Source: a virus. Taken from it: a stretch of DNA of 25,041 nt. The stretch spans positions 1 to 25,041 of the IMG/VR virus record IMGVR_UViG_3300008459_000353; one strand, 5' to 3'. A program made the translations under genes and the position numbers. Shown in pieces: positions 1-8,496 of the stretch (position 1 is its first letter; each line of letters opens with the position of its first letter). Below the pieces are notes generated by a model, which made no database searches, was not told where the DNA came from, and saw only the letters and a program-made list of their open reading frames with translations.

Positions 1-107
1 CCTGAAGTATTATAAAATCTAGTAGAATGTTCATCAAATCCTTTTTGTAAGGATTCAATAACATCACTTGGTATATCATACTCTTTATTATATAAATCTT
101 TATTCAT
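1..107 (-). CDS. Unknown protein, N-terminal 35 residues only (runs off the window)
   Basis: An open frame starts at the ATG at 107-105 and continues leftward off the window without a stop. It begins MNKDLYNKEYDIPSDVIES and is acidic to neutral and polar, with no signal peptide or membrane segment in the visible part. Its start overlaps the stop of the upstream minus-strand gene (ATGAATAA arrangement), so the two are probably translationally coupled and co-transcribed. No family can be assigned from 35 residues. Confidence 0.7.
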   Translation of the reverse strand, partial: MNKDLYNKEYDIPSDVIESLQKGFDEHSTRFYNTS

Positions 108-960
108 CTTTTTTAATCATCTTAATTAAATCTCCTAAACTAATTCCTTCTTTATCGGCCATTTTCTTTAGAGATTTAATATTATTTAAAAAAGTCTTAG
201 ACATTTTAGGTTCTTTTTTTGTAATGTCCGAATCTCTTTTATTTTTTTGAACTAAAATATCTTCGATAAGTTTTCTCGCGTCCTCATTTCTTTTTTCCTC
301 AATCTTCCTTTTTTCAAATAAATTAAATGTACCTACAAAATCTTTTTTACTCTTAATTTTTTTAGGTGTGTTTTTTTCTTTTTTATCTTTAATGTCCTTA
401 CCAAATTTTTCAGTCCTATCTTTAGCATCTTCAGGTTCCATACCCATATTTTTAACTAAATATTTGAATGTTTTTTTACCATCCATATCTTTAGTTTCTT
501 CGTACCCAAACGCTCCTTCCATATCAACCTCAAGTACAGGGCCGTCCTCAATGGATTCGCCATAATAGACTCTATATCCACGAGTAACGGGATTGTTTGT
601 TTGTCTCGTGGCAACAACTTCCTGGTCAGTAGTTTTAATTGGGGATAATTTAGGATTTATAATCGGAATTTTTGAACTTAAAAAAGTACCATCGTAATCT
701 ACCAATTCCCCAATCTCACCTTTGAAATTTTTCAGACGAGATTTCAAATCCTCCGTATTTTTTAACTTTTTTTCTTTCTGAATTTTTTTAATTTCTTTTT
801 TGATTTTCTCCACATTTTTCTTTTCAAATATCATTATTTCATCATTTTTTCTTGCTTCATTTAATGTGTTTGAAATTGAATAATACAATGCAACATCATC
901 TTCTCTTTCTTTTAAAAAGAAGTAGTAGTTGTTTGAGAAAGTTTCAATTTTATTATTCAT
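100..960 (-). CDS. Lysine-rich coiled-coil protein of unknown function, probable virion assembly gene
   Basis: This is a 286-residue protein starting MNNKIETFSNNYYFF. The frame is open further upstream (to 1029), but that extension would be a hydrophobic leader overlapping the divergent gene, and the ATG at 960 has the phage's TATTTATA element 12 nt in front of it, so I take 960. Residues about 25-80 are highly charged and predicted coiled coil (rich in K, E and I). The middle (about 85-180) is a compact, less charged region, and the C-terminal third is again very lysine-rich, ending in KMIKKDE. There are no membrane segments or catalytic motifs. The charge pattern fits a scaffold or core component of a T4-like prohead, but no specific family is recognised. 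The downstream minus-strand gene overlaps by 8 nt. Confidence 0.75.
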   Translation of the reverse strand: MNNKIETFSNNYYFFLKEREDDVALYYSISNTLNEARKNDEIMIFEKKNVEKIKKEIKKIQKEKKLKNTEDLKSRLKNFKGEIGELVDYDGTFLSSKIPIINPKLSPIKTTDQEVVATRQTNNPVTRGYRVYYGESIEDGPVLEVDMEGAFGYEETKDMDGKKTFKYLVKNMGMEPEDAKDRTEKFGKDIKDKKEKNTPKKIKSKKDFVGTFNLFEKRKIEEKRNEDARKLIEDILVQKNKRDSDITKKEPKMSKTFLNNIKSLKKMADKEGISLGDLIKMIKKDE

Positions 961-972
961 AATGTTTTTACC

Positions 973-981
973 TATAAATAC
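973..981 (-). promoter_or_regulatory. Candidate phage late promoter, GTATTTATA, for the minus-strand gene
   Basis: Read on the minus strand, this is AAGTATTTATAGGTAAAAAC followed by ATT and the ATG at 960, with 12 nt between element and start. The same downstream string GTAAAAACA recurs after the element at 10180. Read on the plus strand it is TATAAATA, the exact T4 late-promoter consensus, 25 nt before the divergent gene at 1006, so it could also serve that gene. No -35-like box is evident. Confidence 0.5.
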
Positions 982-992
982 TTTGATTATTG

Positions 993-1000
993 TATTTATT
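993..1000 (+). promoter_or_regulatory. Candidate phage late promoter, TATTTATT, for the LamG-type gene
   Basis: GTATTTATTATAAG lies directly in front of ATG 1006, leaving only 5 nt between the element and the start codon. If this is a -10-like element, the transcript would begin at or very near the start codon. There is no Shine-Dalgarno sequence. Confidence 0.45.
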
Positions 1001-1005
1001 ATAAG

Positions 1006-3126
1006 ATGAGTCAACAGAATATTAATCAATATGTGTCTAACAACTGGAAATTGAGTCCAAGTTGGAATAATATAGACATGTCTTTATCTTCAGATGAAAT
1101 AGATTTCAATGAGGAGGTTGTTTTTTCAACAGAATTAATAGGAATTAATAATGGTAACAGATTACCTATACATTTTGATTTAAATAATCTTAACTCATCA
1201 CAACAACCAACTTTAAATTATGGTGATTTTTTGTCAGGGAATACTTTAGTCTCATTAAATTATTATAATCCTAATAATGAAGATTTATCTTGTTTTACTG
1301 GTGATAGTTTGTGTGATATTGGTTTAGTTGGTACTGATAATGGTTTAGTCCCTGAAATGTCAGGTGAAACAATACACTTTAGTATGGGATTGTATACAGG
1401 GTCAACTAAATGGGATAGATACCATTTTGATAGACGTACAAAATTAATTCAAATAACGGGATATACTAACAATGTTGATAGATTTTCAGGTAATACGAAA
1501 GAAACTGTATATAATATTGTTGACAAAGAATTATCAAGTTTTGGTTATTATAATCAATTATACGGAGGTTTCTACCAAGGATTTTTTAAATTATTTGGGT
1601 ATGATTACGAGACATTTCCAAATAGATGTAATAAGGGATGGTCTGTTGAAATGTTACTAAGAGCTAGACAAGAAGACCAATTTTCTCCAACATCGGCAGA
1701 AACAACATTAAATGAGGTATACCCAAGTAATGATAATACTTTTTTTTATTTTGGTACAAGAGCTGAAAACAAATATTACCATCACGCATCAGGTTCCCCA
1801 TCATCTGATTCAGGATATACTAGAGTTACTGAAATTTTAAGTGGATGTTTACATACATGTGCATGTTCGGATACTGGAGTAACTATTTCACGTTGTTTAG
1901 ATGATATATATGAACCTTTAATTTACACCAATCAACACAATGTTAATTGTAACTGTGGATGTTCAGAAAATGTTGTTCCTAATGATGATAAAAACCCTCT
2001 GCTTGACTCAATGTCAAATACTTTTTCACTTAGACTTTCAGGAGACCCAAAAAATCCAAAAGTATGTGTTAGAGTTCTTAAATTTACCGGAGGATGTGAA
2101 ACAACGGGTAGTTGTGAAAATACAGGAATTACATATACTACAGGATATACAATAACTAATTATTGTTCAAGTAAAAATATTTTTGATTACTGTTCGTCAA
2201 CTCAAACTTATTTAGATAAAGAACATTGGTTTTTAATTGATTGTGTTTGGGAACGTAATTCATATTATGATAACTGTGATTTATTATATCGAGGAGGGTT
2301 GGATTCAATAACGACATTTTATTATGTAAATTCATTGGCGGGAAATGCGGTTAGTTTAATTACAGTACCCTATACACAATCAGGTGCAACTCCCGCCGAA
2401 CAAATCGAAGTTGTTAATTTAAATGAAGAATGGTTAATTGAAAAAGACCAAAGATTAGGTTCTTTAAAAATATACATTAATGGTAGATTATTTTACGTTA
2501 TTAATGGGTTTGAAGAGGTAATACCTAGAGGTTTAAATACCGAGAAAGAAAAACAAATAGGTGTACCATTTAATATTGGTTGGGGTGGAGGTACACAAGG
2601 TTTGAGAGAAAGTTTAACTTTTTCCGCATGTCCCGAATCACTATCAGGTTTAACCTACCAACAAGACCCGGAATGTATGCCAAATGAAACATTATCGGGT
2701 ACATCTTTATCTTCTTTAACTACAAATATTTTAATTGAACCAAATTTTGCGGGTTCTTTTGACGGAGCAATATCTCAATTTAGAATGTATACCGAACCTT
2801 TAACGTATCCTGAAGTTGTTCATAATTTTGACATATTAAAAGGTAATTTTGGATTATTTGATTATAAATGTCCAAGTTGTTCTGATGTTGTTGTTAATGA
2901 TATTATTGGTGTTACTGTCGGTTCGGATATAATATTTTCATCCAATGAATTTTCAGGAATGACATTTAACCTTTATTACTATAAAGATTCTGGGGAACCA
3001 AGGTATGTCGTTGTTGAAAATGAAACTTTCCCATATACTATGGATACTCTTTCTGTACCAAATTGTTGTAGTAATAATTTTTATTTTTATATTATTGAAT
3101 TAGACCAAACATTCCTTTACACCTAA
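1006..3126 (+). CDS. Cysteine-rich virion surface protein with LamG/concanavalin-like domain
   Basis: This is a 706-residue protein with no signal peptide or membrane segment. Residues about 210-620 have the features of a LamG/ConA-like jelly roll: a GWSVEM strand at 211-216, SLKIYINGRLFYVINGF at about 485-501 (the typical strand around a bound edge), FNIGWGGG near 525, and FDGAISQFRMYTEPL at about 585-599, the classic closing strand of LamG folds in phage and secreted proteins. It carries more than 20 cysteines, clustered in an insertion in the domain (C281, C285, C287, C297, then C315, C317, C319) and in a KCPSC motif and a CC pair towards the C-terminus. The last 80 residues look like a separate beta-rich module. 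Such folds usually bind glycans or decorate capsids and fibres. The position next to the glycosyltransferase run supports a surface role. The fold call is from pattern only. Confidence 0.75.
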   Translation: MSQQNINQYVSNNWKLSPSWNNIDMSLSSDEIDFNEEVVFSTELIGINNGNRLPIHFDLNNLNSSQQPTLNYGDFLSGNTLVSLNYYNPNNEDLSCFTGDSLCDIGLVGTDNGLVPEMSGETIHFSMGLYTGSTKWDRYHFDRRTKLIQITGYTNNVDRFSGNTKETVYNIVDKELSSFGYYNQLYGGFYQGFFKLFGYDYETFPNRCNKGWSVEMLLRARQEDQFSPTSAETTLNEVYPSNDNTFFYFGTRAENKYYHHASGSPSSDSGYTRVTEILSGCLHTCACSDTGVTISRCLDDIYEPLIYTNQHNVNCNCGCSENVVPNDDKNPLLDSMSNTFSLRLSGDPKNPKVCVRVLKFTGGCETTGSCENTGITYTTGYTITNYCSSKNIFDYCSSTQTYLDKEHWFLIDCVWERNSYYDNCDLLYRGGLDSITTFYYVNSLAGNAVSLITVPYTQSGATPAEQIEVVNLNEEWLIEKDQRLGSLKIYINGRLFYVINGFEEVIPRGLNTEKEKQIGVPFNIGWGGGTQGLRESLTFSACPESLSGLTYQQDPECMPNETLSGTSLSSLTTNILIEPNFAGSFDGAISQFRMYTEPLTYPEVVHNFDILKGNFGLFDYKCPSCSDVVVNDIIGVTVGSDIIFSSNEFSGMTFNLYYYKDSGEPRYVVVENETFPYTMDTLSVPNCCSNNFYFYIIELDQTFLYT

Positions 3127-3162
3127 TTTTATTTTTATATTTTTTGGTTAAAAGTATTAATA

Positions 3163-4407
3163 ATGAAAATTTTTATCCAAATTGCGTCTTATCGAGACCC
3201 ACAATTAATCCCAACAATTAAATCCGCAATAGATAACGCCAAACACCCTGAAAATTTAGTTTTCGCAATTGCAAGACAATTTAATGAGAGTGACGGATTT
3301 GATAATTTAGATGAATATCGAAATGATGAAAGGTTTAGAATTTTAGATATCCCATATCAAGAGTCTAAAGGAGCTTGTTGGGCTAGAAATCAAATACAAC
3401 AACTTTATCAAAAAGAAGAGTACACACTTCAAATAGATTCACATATGAGATTTGCTAAAGATTGGGATGTTGAAATGATTGGGATGATTAAACAACTACA
3501 AAAGAAAGGGTATAAAAAACCTTTATTAACAGGATACGTACCATCTTTTGACCCTGATGATGACCCTAACTCAAGAGTAATGGAACCGTGGAGAATGGTT
3601 TTTGATAGATTCATACCTGAAGGTGCGGTATTTTTCCTACCTGAAGTAATCCCCGGATGGCAAAACATGACGGAGCCAGTACCCGCAAGATTCTATTCCG
3701 CACATTATTGTTTCACATTAGGTAAATTTTCAAAAGAAGTCCAACATGACCCTGAATTTTATTTTCATGGGGAAGAAATATCTATAGCCGCAAGAGCTTA
3801 TACTCATGGGTATGATTTATTCCATATCCACAAAATTTTAATTTGGCATGAATATACCAGAAAAGGCAGAACTAAACAATGGGATGACGATAAAGATTGG
3901 GTAAATAAAAATGACTACTGTCATAAAAAGAATAGAAGTTTATTTGGAATGGATGGTGAAGAACCAATGAGTCACGGTAAATATGGATTTGGTAAAAAGA
4001 GAACATTAAGAGATTATGAAAAATATTCGGGATTACTTTTTTCTAAACGAGCCATCCAACAGTGGACAATTGACAAAAACTACCCACCAAATCCATATAA
4101 CTTTAATACAGAAGAAGAATGGATGAACTCATTTTCTTCAATATTTAAACACTGTATTGACATACAATACTCCCAAGTTCCTGAAAAAGATTATGATTTT
4201 TGGGTTGTGGCGTTCCATGATGAAAACGATGAGACACTTTTTAGGAAAGATGCCGACAAATCAGAGATTAGTCGTATGATGAATGACCCTGATGGATATG
4301 TTAAAATATGGAGAGAATTTAATATGGTTAGACAACCAAAATATTGGGTAGTTTGGCCGCATTCAGAATCAAAAGATTGGTGCGAAAGAATCACAGGAAA
4401 TTTATGA
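3163..4407 (+). CDS. GlcNAc-transferase-type glycosyltransferase (Skp1-type GlcNAc family)
   Basis: This 414-residue protein starts MKIFIQIASYRDPQL, the typical opening of the Pfam GlcNAc family (related to the cytosolic enzyme that adds GlcNAc to hydroxyproline in Skp1). Conserved stretches seen: CWARNQIQQLY at about 70-80, the metal/nucleotide-sugar site QIDSHMRF with D92-S93-H94, the ARFYSAHYCFTLGKF region, FHGEEISIAARAYTHGYDL from 201, and a HEYTRKGR segment. The fold should be GT-A with UDP-GlcNAc as the likely donor. The final ~110 residues form an extra domain of unknown role (WVVAFHDENDETLFR). It is the first gene of a seven-gene glycan block and its stop overlaps the next start (ATGA). 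A degenerate TATTAATA element abuts the ATG. Family membership is fairly sure; the acceptor is unknown. Confidence 0.85.
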   Translation: MKIFIQIASYRDPQLIPTIKSAIDNAKHPENLVFAIARQFNESDGFDNLDEYRNDERFRILDIPYQESKGACWARNQIQQLYQKEEYTLQIDSHMRFAKDWDVEMIGMIKQLQKKGYKKPLLTGYVPSFDPDDDPNSRVMEPWRMVFDRFIPEGAVFFLPEVIPGWQNMTEPVPARFYSAHYCFTLGKFSKEVQHDPEFYFHGEEISIAARAYTHGYDLFHIHKILIWHEYTRKGRTKQWDDDKDWVNKNDYCHKKNRSLFGMDGEEPMSHGKYGFGKKRTLRDYEKYSGLLFSKRAIQQWTIDKNYPPNPYNFNTEEEWMNSFSSIFKHCIDIQYSQVPEKDYDFWVVAFHDENDETLFRKDADKSEISRMMNDPDGYVKIWREFNMVRQPKYWVVWPHSESKDWCERITGNL

Positions 4408-5276
4408 TGGTGAATAATATATCTATTATAATTTACACTAATGAAACATATTATGATTTGTTAGAGTTTACTTTACCTTTTTTAATTGAAAATTTTAAAA
4501 AAATTAATATTAAAAAATATGTCGTGTCAAATAAAATTAAACAAAGTAGTCATTTTGAGGTGTCTGAGCAAATTGATTGTGGGGTTGAATTTTTAAGTAA
4601 TGGAGGACATTTTGAACAAACAATTAGTTACGCTTTAGAAAATATTAAAGAAGATTATATTTTATTTTTATGTGATGATTATTTGATAAAGTCTGAAGTT
4701 AAGTACGATATTTTAATGGGGGTTTTTAATTTTGTAATCGATAATGAAATTGACTATATGTCGTTAGGAACTCAAAAACATATGGAACCATTCATATTTG
4801 AGTGGGAAAATTTTAACATTGATTATAAAAAATATGGTTTACCCGATAAATGTTTATTTAAAACCGATGTTAACTGCCGTCATTTGTACTCTGTTCAACC
4901 TTGTATATGGAAAAAAAAATCTTTGATTGAGATTTTAAAAAATAATAAGAATATTACGTTACATGATTTGGATAATACAAACATAAAAGACCTTAATGGT
5001 AATTACCGAGAATTGGACGAAGAAAAGAATTTTATGTTTTATAAAAAAAATGAAAATTACAGAAATTATGATTTTAAAAATGTTTGTATACATTACCCTA
5101 TAATCTCATACCATGTCGATGAAAAACCAATAGACTCTGATTATTTTTTGTTGGACTATATTGAAATTGTACGTCATGGTAAATTTTTAGATGCGGAAGT
5201 TAACTCAAAATATATTTTAAATCAAAAATTAAACGAAAAATTAAATATTAAAAATAAACTTTTAAACTTTTTTTAA
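4404..5276 (+). CDS. Putative GT-A-fold glycosyltransferase
   Basis: I place the start at ATG 4404, which overlaps the TGA of the preceding gene, giving 290 residues; ATG 4407 is a near-equal alternative. An upstream in-frame ATG at 4344 lies inside the previous gene and adds a basic tail with no sense. After an ISIIIYTNE beta strand comes a helix, then YILFLCDDYLI with D91-D92, the usual metal-binding DDx position of GT2-like enzymes. The region around 135-180 is rich in aromatic residues and probably contains the acceptor site. The gene is very AT-rich and lysine/asparagine-rich like the next four. The stop TAA directly abuts the ATG of the methyltransferase gene. The enzyme family is inferred from the GT-A pattern, not from a recognised close family. 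Confidence 0.65.
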   Translation: MMVNNISIIIYTNETYYDLLEFTLPFLIENFKKINIKKYVVSNKIKQSSHFEVSEQIDCGVEFLSNGGHFEQTISYALENIKEDYILFLCDDYLIKSEVKYDILMGVFNFVIDNEIDYMSLGTQKHMEPFIFEWENFNIDYKKYGLPDKCLFKTDVNCRHLYSVQPCIWKKKSLIEILKNNKNITLHDLDNTNIKDLNGNYRELDEEKNFMFYKKNENYRNYDFKNVCIHYPIISYHVDEKPIDSDYFLLDYIEIVRHGKFLDAEVNSKYILNQKLNEKLNIKNKLLNFF

Positions 5277-5822
5277 ATGCCGGGAAATTGGGGTTATTTA
5301 GGTGAAGACACAAAGGAATATTTGTGTTCAAATTACGACAAAGATTGTACAATTTTAGATGTTGGATGCGGACATGGATTCTATTACAAATTATTAAAAG
5401 AGCACTTCAATAAATTTGACGCTGTAGAGATATGGGAACCTTACATTGAAGAATATAAATTAAGAGAAATGTATGATAACGTATATAATGTTAATATCAT
5501 GGATTTTGATTTTGAGTACTATGACATTATTATTATGGGAGATGTTTTAGAACATTTGTCAAGAGAAGACGCCTCAAAATTATTGAATAAAATTAAAGAT
5601 AAATGTAAAGAATTACTTGTTGTTGTACCGTATTATTTACCACAAGATGAGGTTTTTGGTAATAAATATGAGATACATTTACAACCTGATTTAGATGATA
5701 AAATAATGTCTGAAAATTATCCGATGCTTGAACTAATTAATTTCAATGGTAAAGATTTTAAAATCCCTATTGATATGGGTACCCATTACTATTACTACTG
5801 TGCATTCAAAAAGAAAATATGA
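5277..5822 (+). CDS. Class I SAM-dependent methyltransferase
   Basis: This 181-residue protein has the full signature of a small Rossmann-fold methyltransferase. Motif I is ILDVGCGHG with D28, G30, G32 and G34. The acidic residue at the end of beta 2 that binds the SAM ribose is in DAVEIWEP (E51). Motif IV is IIIMGDVLEHL, with D89 and the EH pair at 92-93 typical of the Methyltransf_11/23 group. The C-terminal strands (ELLVVVPYYLP) follow the family order. It acts in the cytoplasm. Sitting inside an overlapping glycosyltransferase run, it most probably O-methylates a sugar of the same glycan, for example as a capping step, although a protein or DNA target cannot be excluded. Its stop overlaps the next start (ATGA). 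Confidence 0.85.
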   Translation: MPGNWGYLGEDTKEYLCSNYDKDCTILDVGCGHGFYYKLLKEHFNKFDAVEIWEPYIEEYKLREMYDNVYNVNIMDFDFEYYDIIIMGDVLEHLSREDASKLLNKIKDKCKELLVVVPYYLPQDEVFGNKYEIHLQPDLDDKIMSENYPMLELINFNGKDFKIPIDMGTHYYYYCAFKKKI

Positions 5823-6700
5823 AATTACTTTTTAAATTTGATTTTGCAAATGGATGGGGAGATACTTTTTTAAGTCTATTTGATATTGTAAATTGTATAA
5901 ATTATGTAAAAGAAAATTACCCAAATTTTTATATAATATTTTTGATAAATGACAATAATTCTGTAGATACACTAAAGTTAGTTTTAGATTTTGAATTTTT
6001 CAATCAAATTTCTGACGAATTTAATGTTTTGTCTAAAGATAGTTTATTTAAAAATTTGAATGGTATTGGTTGGTATAAAAACGAAAAATTTAGTAGAATT
6101 TATTCAGGTAGAAATGAAGACACTAAAAATAATATACCGGGTATATTTGATGTTTTTTGCTTAGAATCTAATTTGAATGAAATAATAAATTTAAATATCC
6201 CATTTTTAAACTTCACGTTTAACGATATTGATGATAGAGTAGAATATTTCCCAATCTTTAACAAAAATTTAATTAATTTAGCTAATGATTTTATAAAAGA
6301 TAATTTTAACAGTGGATTTGAATCTATATATTTCAGAGCCTTAAATCCTTTAAATTATGAAAATATAGATTCATTTAAAAATAAATTATCTAAATTTGTA
6401 TCTAAAGAAAAAAAATATTTTATGTGTTCGAACTCTTCATTAGTAAAAAAAATAATATTAGATGAAGGGTATAATGTTATATTTTTTAGAAATTTTAAAG
6501 ACCACAATTTAGACCACATTCCTAATGGATTTACTGTTTTTGGTCAGACTGTAGAAGATGCGATTTTTCCAGTTACTGAAATGATTATATTAGGAGAATC
6601 ATCAAAAATAATATACTCTGGAGATATACAAAATGTAAGTTTATTTAATTGGTACGCAATAAACATAAAAAAAGTTAATTTAGAAAATATAATATTATGA
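5819..6700 (+). CDS. Putative GT-B-type glycosyltransferase (fucosyltransferase-like pattern)
   Basis: This is a 293-residue protein. The N-terminal FKFDFANGWGDTFLSLFD resembles the glycine-rich start of GT-B glycosyltransferases. In the C-terminal half, IYFRALN (R173) sits where fucosyltransferases of the GT11/GT23/O-FucT group have the donor-binding HxRRxD segment. It is followed by a KKYFMCSNSSLVKKI strand-loop-helix and by EMIILGESSKIIYSGDIQNV, which resembles the D-x-x-x-L-S-x-x-D-x-x-I-G-S segment of those enzymes. The match is by pattern and imperfect, so fucosyl transfer is a hypothesis only. It overlaps both its neighbours by 4 nt (ATGA at 5819 and at 6697), so it belongs to the same operon and pathway. 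Confidence 0.5.
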   Translation: MKLLFKFDFANGWGDTFLSLFDIVNCINYVKENYPNFYIIFLINDNNSVDTLKLVLDFEFFNQISDEFNVLSKDSLFKNLNGIGWYKNEKFSRIYSGRNEDTKNNIPGIFDVFCLESNLNEIINLNIPFLNFTFNDIDDRVEYFPIFNKNLINLANDFIKDNFNSGFESIYFRALNPLNYENIDSFKNKLSKFVSKEKKYFMCSNSSLVKKIILDEGYNVIFFRNFKDHNLDHIPNGFTVFGQTVEDAIFPVTEMIILGESSKIIYSGDIQNVSLFNWYAINIKKVNLENIIL

Positions 6701-7557
6701 ATATTTTAATTACAACATTAAGTTTAGGTTATAATTACACAAAAGATTATTGTCTACGAATGATTGAGGATGTCTTATCAATGACTGATATTGACATATA
6801 TATAACTACTGATTTTTCAAATTTAATTTATGATAAATTTGGGAAAAATGACAGGATTAAAATAAATGAAATTAATAGGGATGACTTAAAAATTAGAATC
6901 CCTATAGGTCCTAATAAAGGTGCGGATGATTTTAATTTTAATATGAGGTATCTTTGTTTAGAACATGTGTCAAATATTCAAGACTCAGTGGTAATTTTTA
7001 CAGATTGTGATAATTCATTTGATTGGTGGGATAAAGAAGAAGTCATTAAATTTATTGAATTAAATGAACAAAATGGATTTGATTTTTTTGGACCTAGAAC
7101 TGACTATAAACTAATTGATGTGTTTAAAGTTTTTAATACGAATTGTGCAATGAATCCATTAATTCATAATTTAGATTATGATAAATGTACTATTATGTGG
7201 CACAAATTATTTAATTACGATTTAGTAGATATGAATACTTACACTGTAATAGATTTTGAAAATCACATTTGGAAAGATTCTCCATTACCCGCGGAATATT
7301 TATTAATTTTTAACAACAAAAATAATAAGTTATATAAAATGGTTGAAAAGTGGAAATGGTTTCATGACTATTTGGTTAATAAGGATTATTCATTTGGTAC
7401 TTGGGCCGAAGGTTTTGAAATTGGAGTCTCAGCAAATTATGCCGGATTCAAACCAAAAGATATAACATTTACACATCCATTATGGAATAAAATTTTCACA
7501 CCAAATGGTTATAAGACAGGACCTAGAGGAGGAGTGGTACATGGGACTGAAAAATAA
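6697..7557 (+). CDS. GT-A-fold glycosyltransferase with DxD motif
   Basis: This is a 286-residue protein. VVIFTDCDNSFDWWDKE contains a clear DxD (D103-C104-D105) preceded by a hydrophobic strand, the metal/nucleotide-sugar site of GT-A enzymes. Downstream, EGFEIGVSANYAGF at about 245-258 resembles the acceptor/catalytic base region of such transferases. There is no membrane segment, so it is cytoplasmic. It starts inside the stop of the previous gene and its last 17 nt overlap the next gene, whose ribosome site lies within its coding sequence (the residues PRGG at the C-terminus are encoded by it). The sugar and acceptor are unknown; the GT assignment is fairly secure from the motif and the neighbours. 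Confidence 0.65.
   Translation: MNILITTLSLGYNYTKDYCLRMIEDVLSMTDIDIYITTDFSNLIYDKFGKNDRIKINEINRDDLKIRIPIGPNKGADDFNFNMRYLCLEHVSNIQDSVVIFTDCDNSFDWWDKEEVIKFIELNEQNGFDFFGPRTDYKLIDVFKVFNTNCAMNPLIHNLDYDKCTIMWHKLFNYDLVDMNTYTVIDFENHIWKDSPLPAEYLLIFNNKNNKLYKMVEKWKWFHDYLVNKDYSFGTWAEGFEIGVSANYAGFKPKDITFTHPLWNKIFTPNGYKTGPRGGVVHGTEK
7527..7532 (+). promoter_or_regulatory. Strong Shine-Dalgarno AGGAGG deciding the start at 7541
   Basis: AGGAGG lies 8 nt in front of ATG 7541 and inside the 3' end of the preceding gene. It is the only consensus-quality SD I see in the window and favours 7541 over the earlier in-frame ATG at 7505. Confidence 0.6.
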
Positions 7558-8494
7558 AATTGAAGAGATAATTATTTCGTATGACTACGGTTATAATGAT
7601 TGGTATGTAACTGAATTTTATAAATTTTTTCACAAAAAATTAAATGAAATTTTAAATGTTAATATCAAATTTGTCCCATTAAAAGATTTAGCGAAAAATA
7701 TGGGTAAAGAATTTAATGACCATAGTGATAGTCTTTTTACTTGGTTTAATTTAATAATTATGAACACTAAAACAGGTAAAATGTTTGTTCATTCATGGTA
7801 TGATTACGCCTTTACCACCTACTTGTATTGTGAAAAAAATAATTACAATGTTGTTAAATTTTCGGCATGTTCTAGTATAACTAATGAGTTTATAGAAAAT
7901 CATAAAAATGTACAACCTTCAATATACTATTTAGAAAATTGGAGTGACCAAAATTTAATTAATTTTAACCCAAGTGGCTCTAAAAAAAATAATTGTTATT
8001 TTGCGGGATGGTCTCATGGAAATCGAGAAAATATTTTAAATGAATTTAAAAAATATGATTTTTTTGACATTTTTTTAAAAGGTGGGGACAAACCAAATAA
8101 GACTAAAAAAGTTTATTATGACGACTTATCAAATTATAAATTTGGTCTCAGTTTAGACGGAGCTGCGGGGATATGTTATAGGGACATAGAGTTATTTGCG
8201 AGTGGGTCGTTAAATCTTAGACAACCAATTAAAATTAATACATACTCCCCAATTATTGAAGGAGTTCATTATGTGAATTTTGTAAATGAAGATTTAATAT
8301 CTTCAATTATAAAAGGGTATAACGTTGAGTCTGAAATTAAAGAAAATATCGAGAAAATTATAGACTTTTCAAGTACAAGTGAATACAATTTAATTATTGA
8401 TAACGCTAGAGAATGGTTTGAAAAAAATTGTTTACCTGATAATCAATTTAAAATTTTGTATTCCTTTTTAGATGAACTTGAAATATTATTTTAA
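7541..8494 (+). CDS. GT90/CAP10-like glycosyltransferase
   Basis: I start the gene at ATG 7541 because of the AGGAGG 8 nt upstream, giving 317 residues; ATG 7505 would add 12 residues. The C-terminal half has the hallmark of the CAP10/KDELC family (GT90): NYKFGLSLDG (D206), then IELFASGSLNLRQP, corresponding to the family's strand-DG...R...L-A-C/S-G-S-V-V-L-K-Q segment. An earlier CYFAGWSHGNRENIL corresponds to the family's fRG-like strand. Members transfer xylose, glucose or GlcUA-type sugars to proteins or polysaccharides. It is cytoplasmic, with no signal peptide. It overlaps the preceding gene by 17 nt and is followed after 2 nt by the next. The family call is moderately firm; the donor sugar is unknown. 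Confidence 0.7.
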   Translation: MGLKNKIEEIIISYDYGYNDWYVTEFYKFFHKKLNEILNVNIKFVPLKDLAKNMGKEFNDHSDSLFTWFNLIIMNTKTGKMFVHSWYDYAFTTYLYCEKNNYNVVKFSACSSITNEFIENHKNVQPSIYYLENWSDQNLINFNPSGSKKNNCYFAGWSHGNRENILNEFKKYDFFDIFLKGGDKPNKTKKVYYDDLSNYKFGLSLDGAAGICYRDIELFASGSLNLRQPIKINTYSPIIEGVHYVNFVNEDLISSIIKGYNVESEIKENIEKIIDFSSTSEYNLIIDNAREWFEKNCLPDNQFKILYSFLDELEILF

Positions 8495-8496
8495 AT

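Noticed and set aside
961-1029. Extension of the minus-strand gene to ATG 1029
   Set aside because: It would overlap the divergent gene by 24 nt, add a hydrophobic leader and place the promoter-like element inside the gene; the ATG at 960 is better supported.
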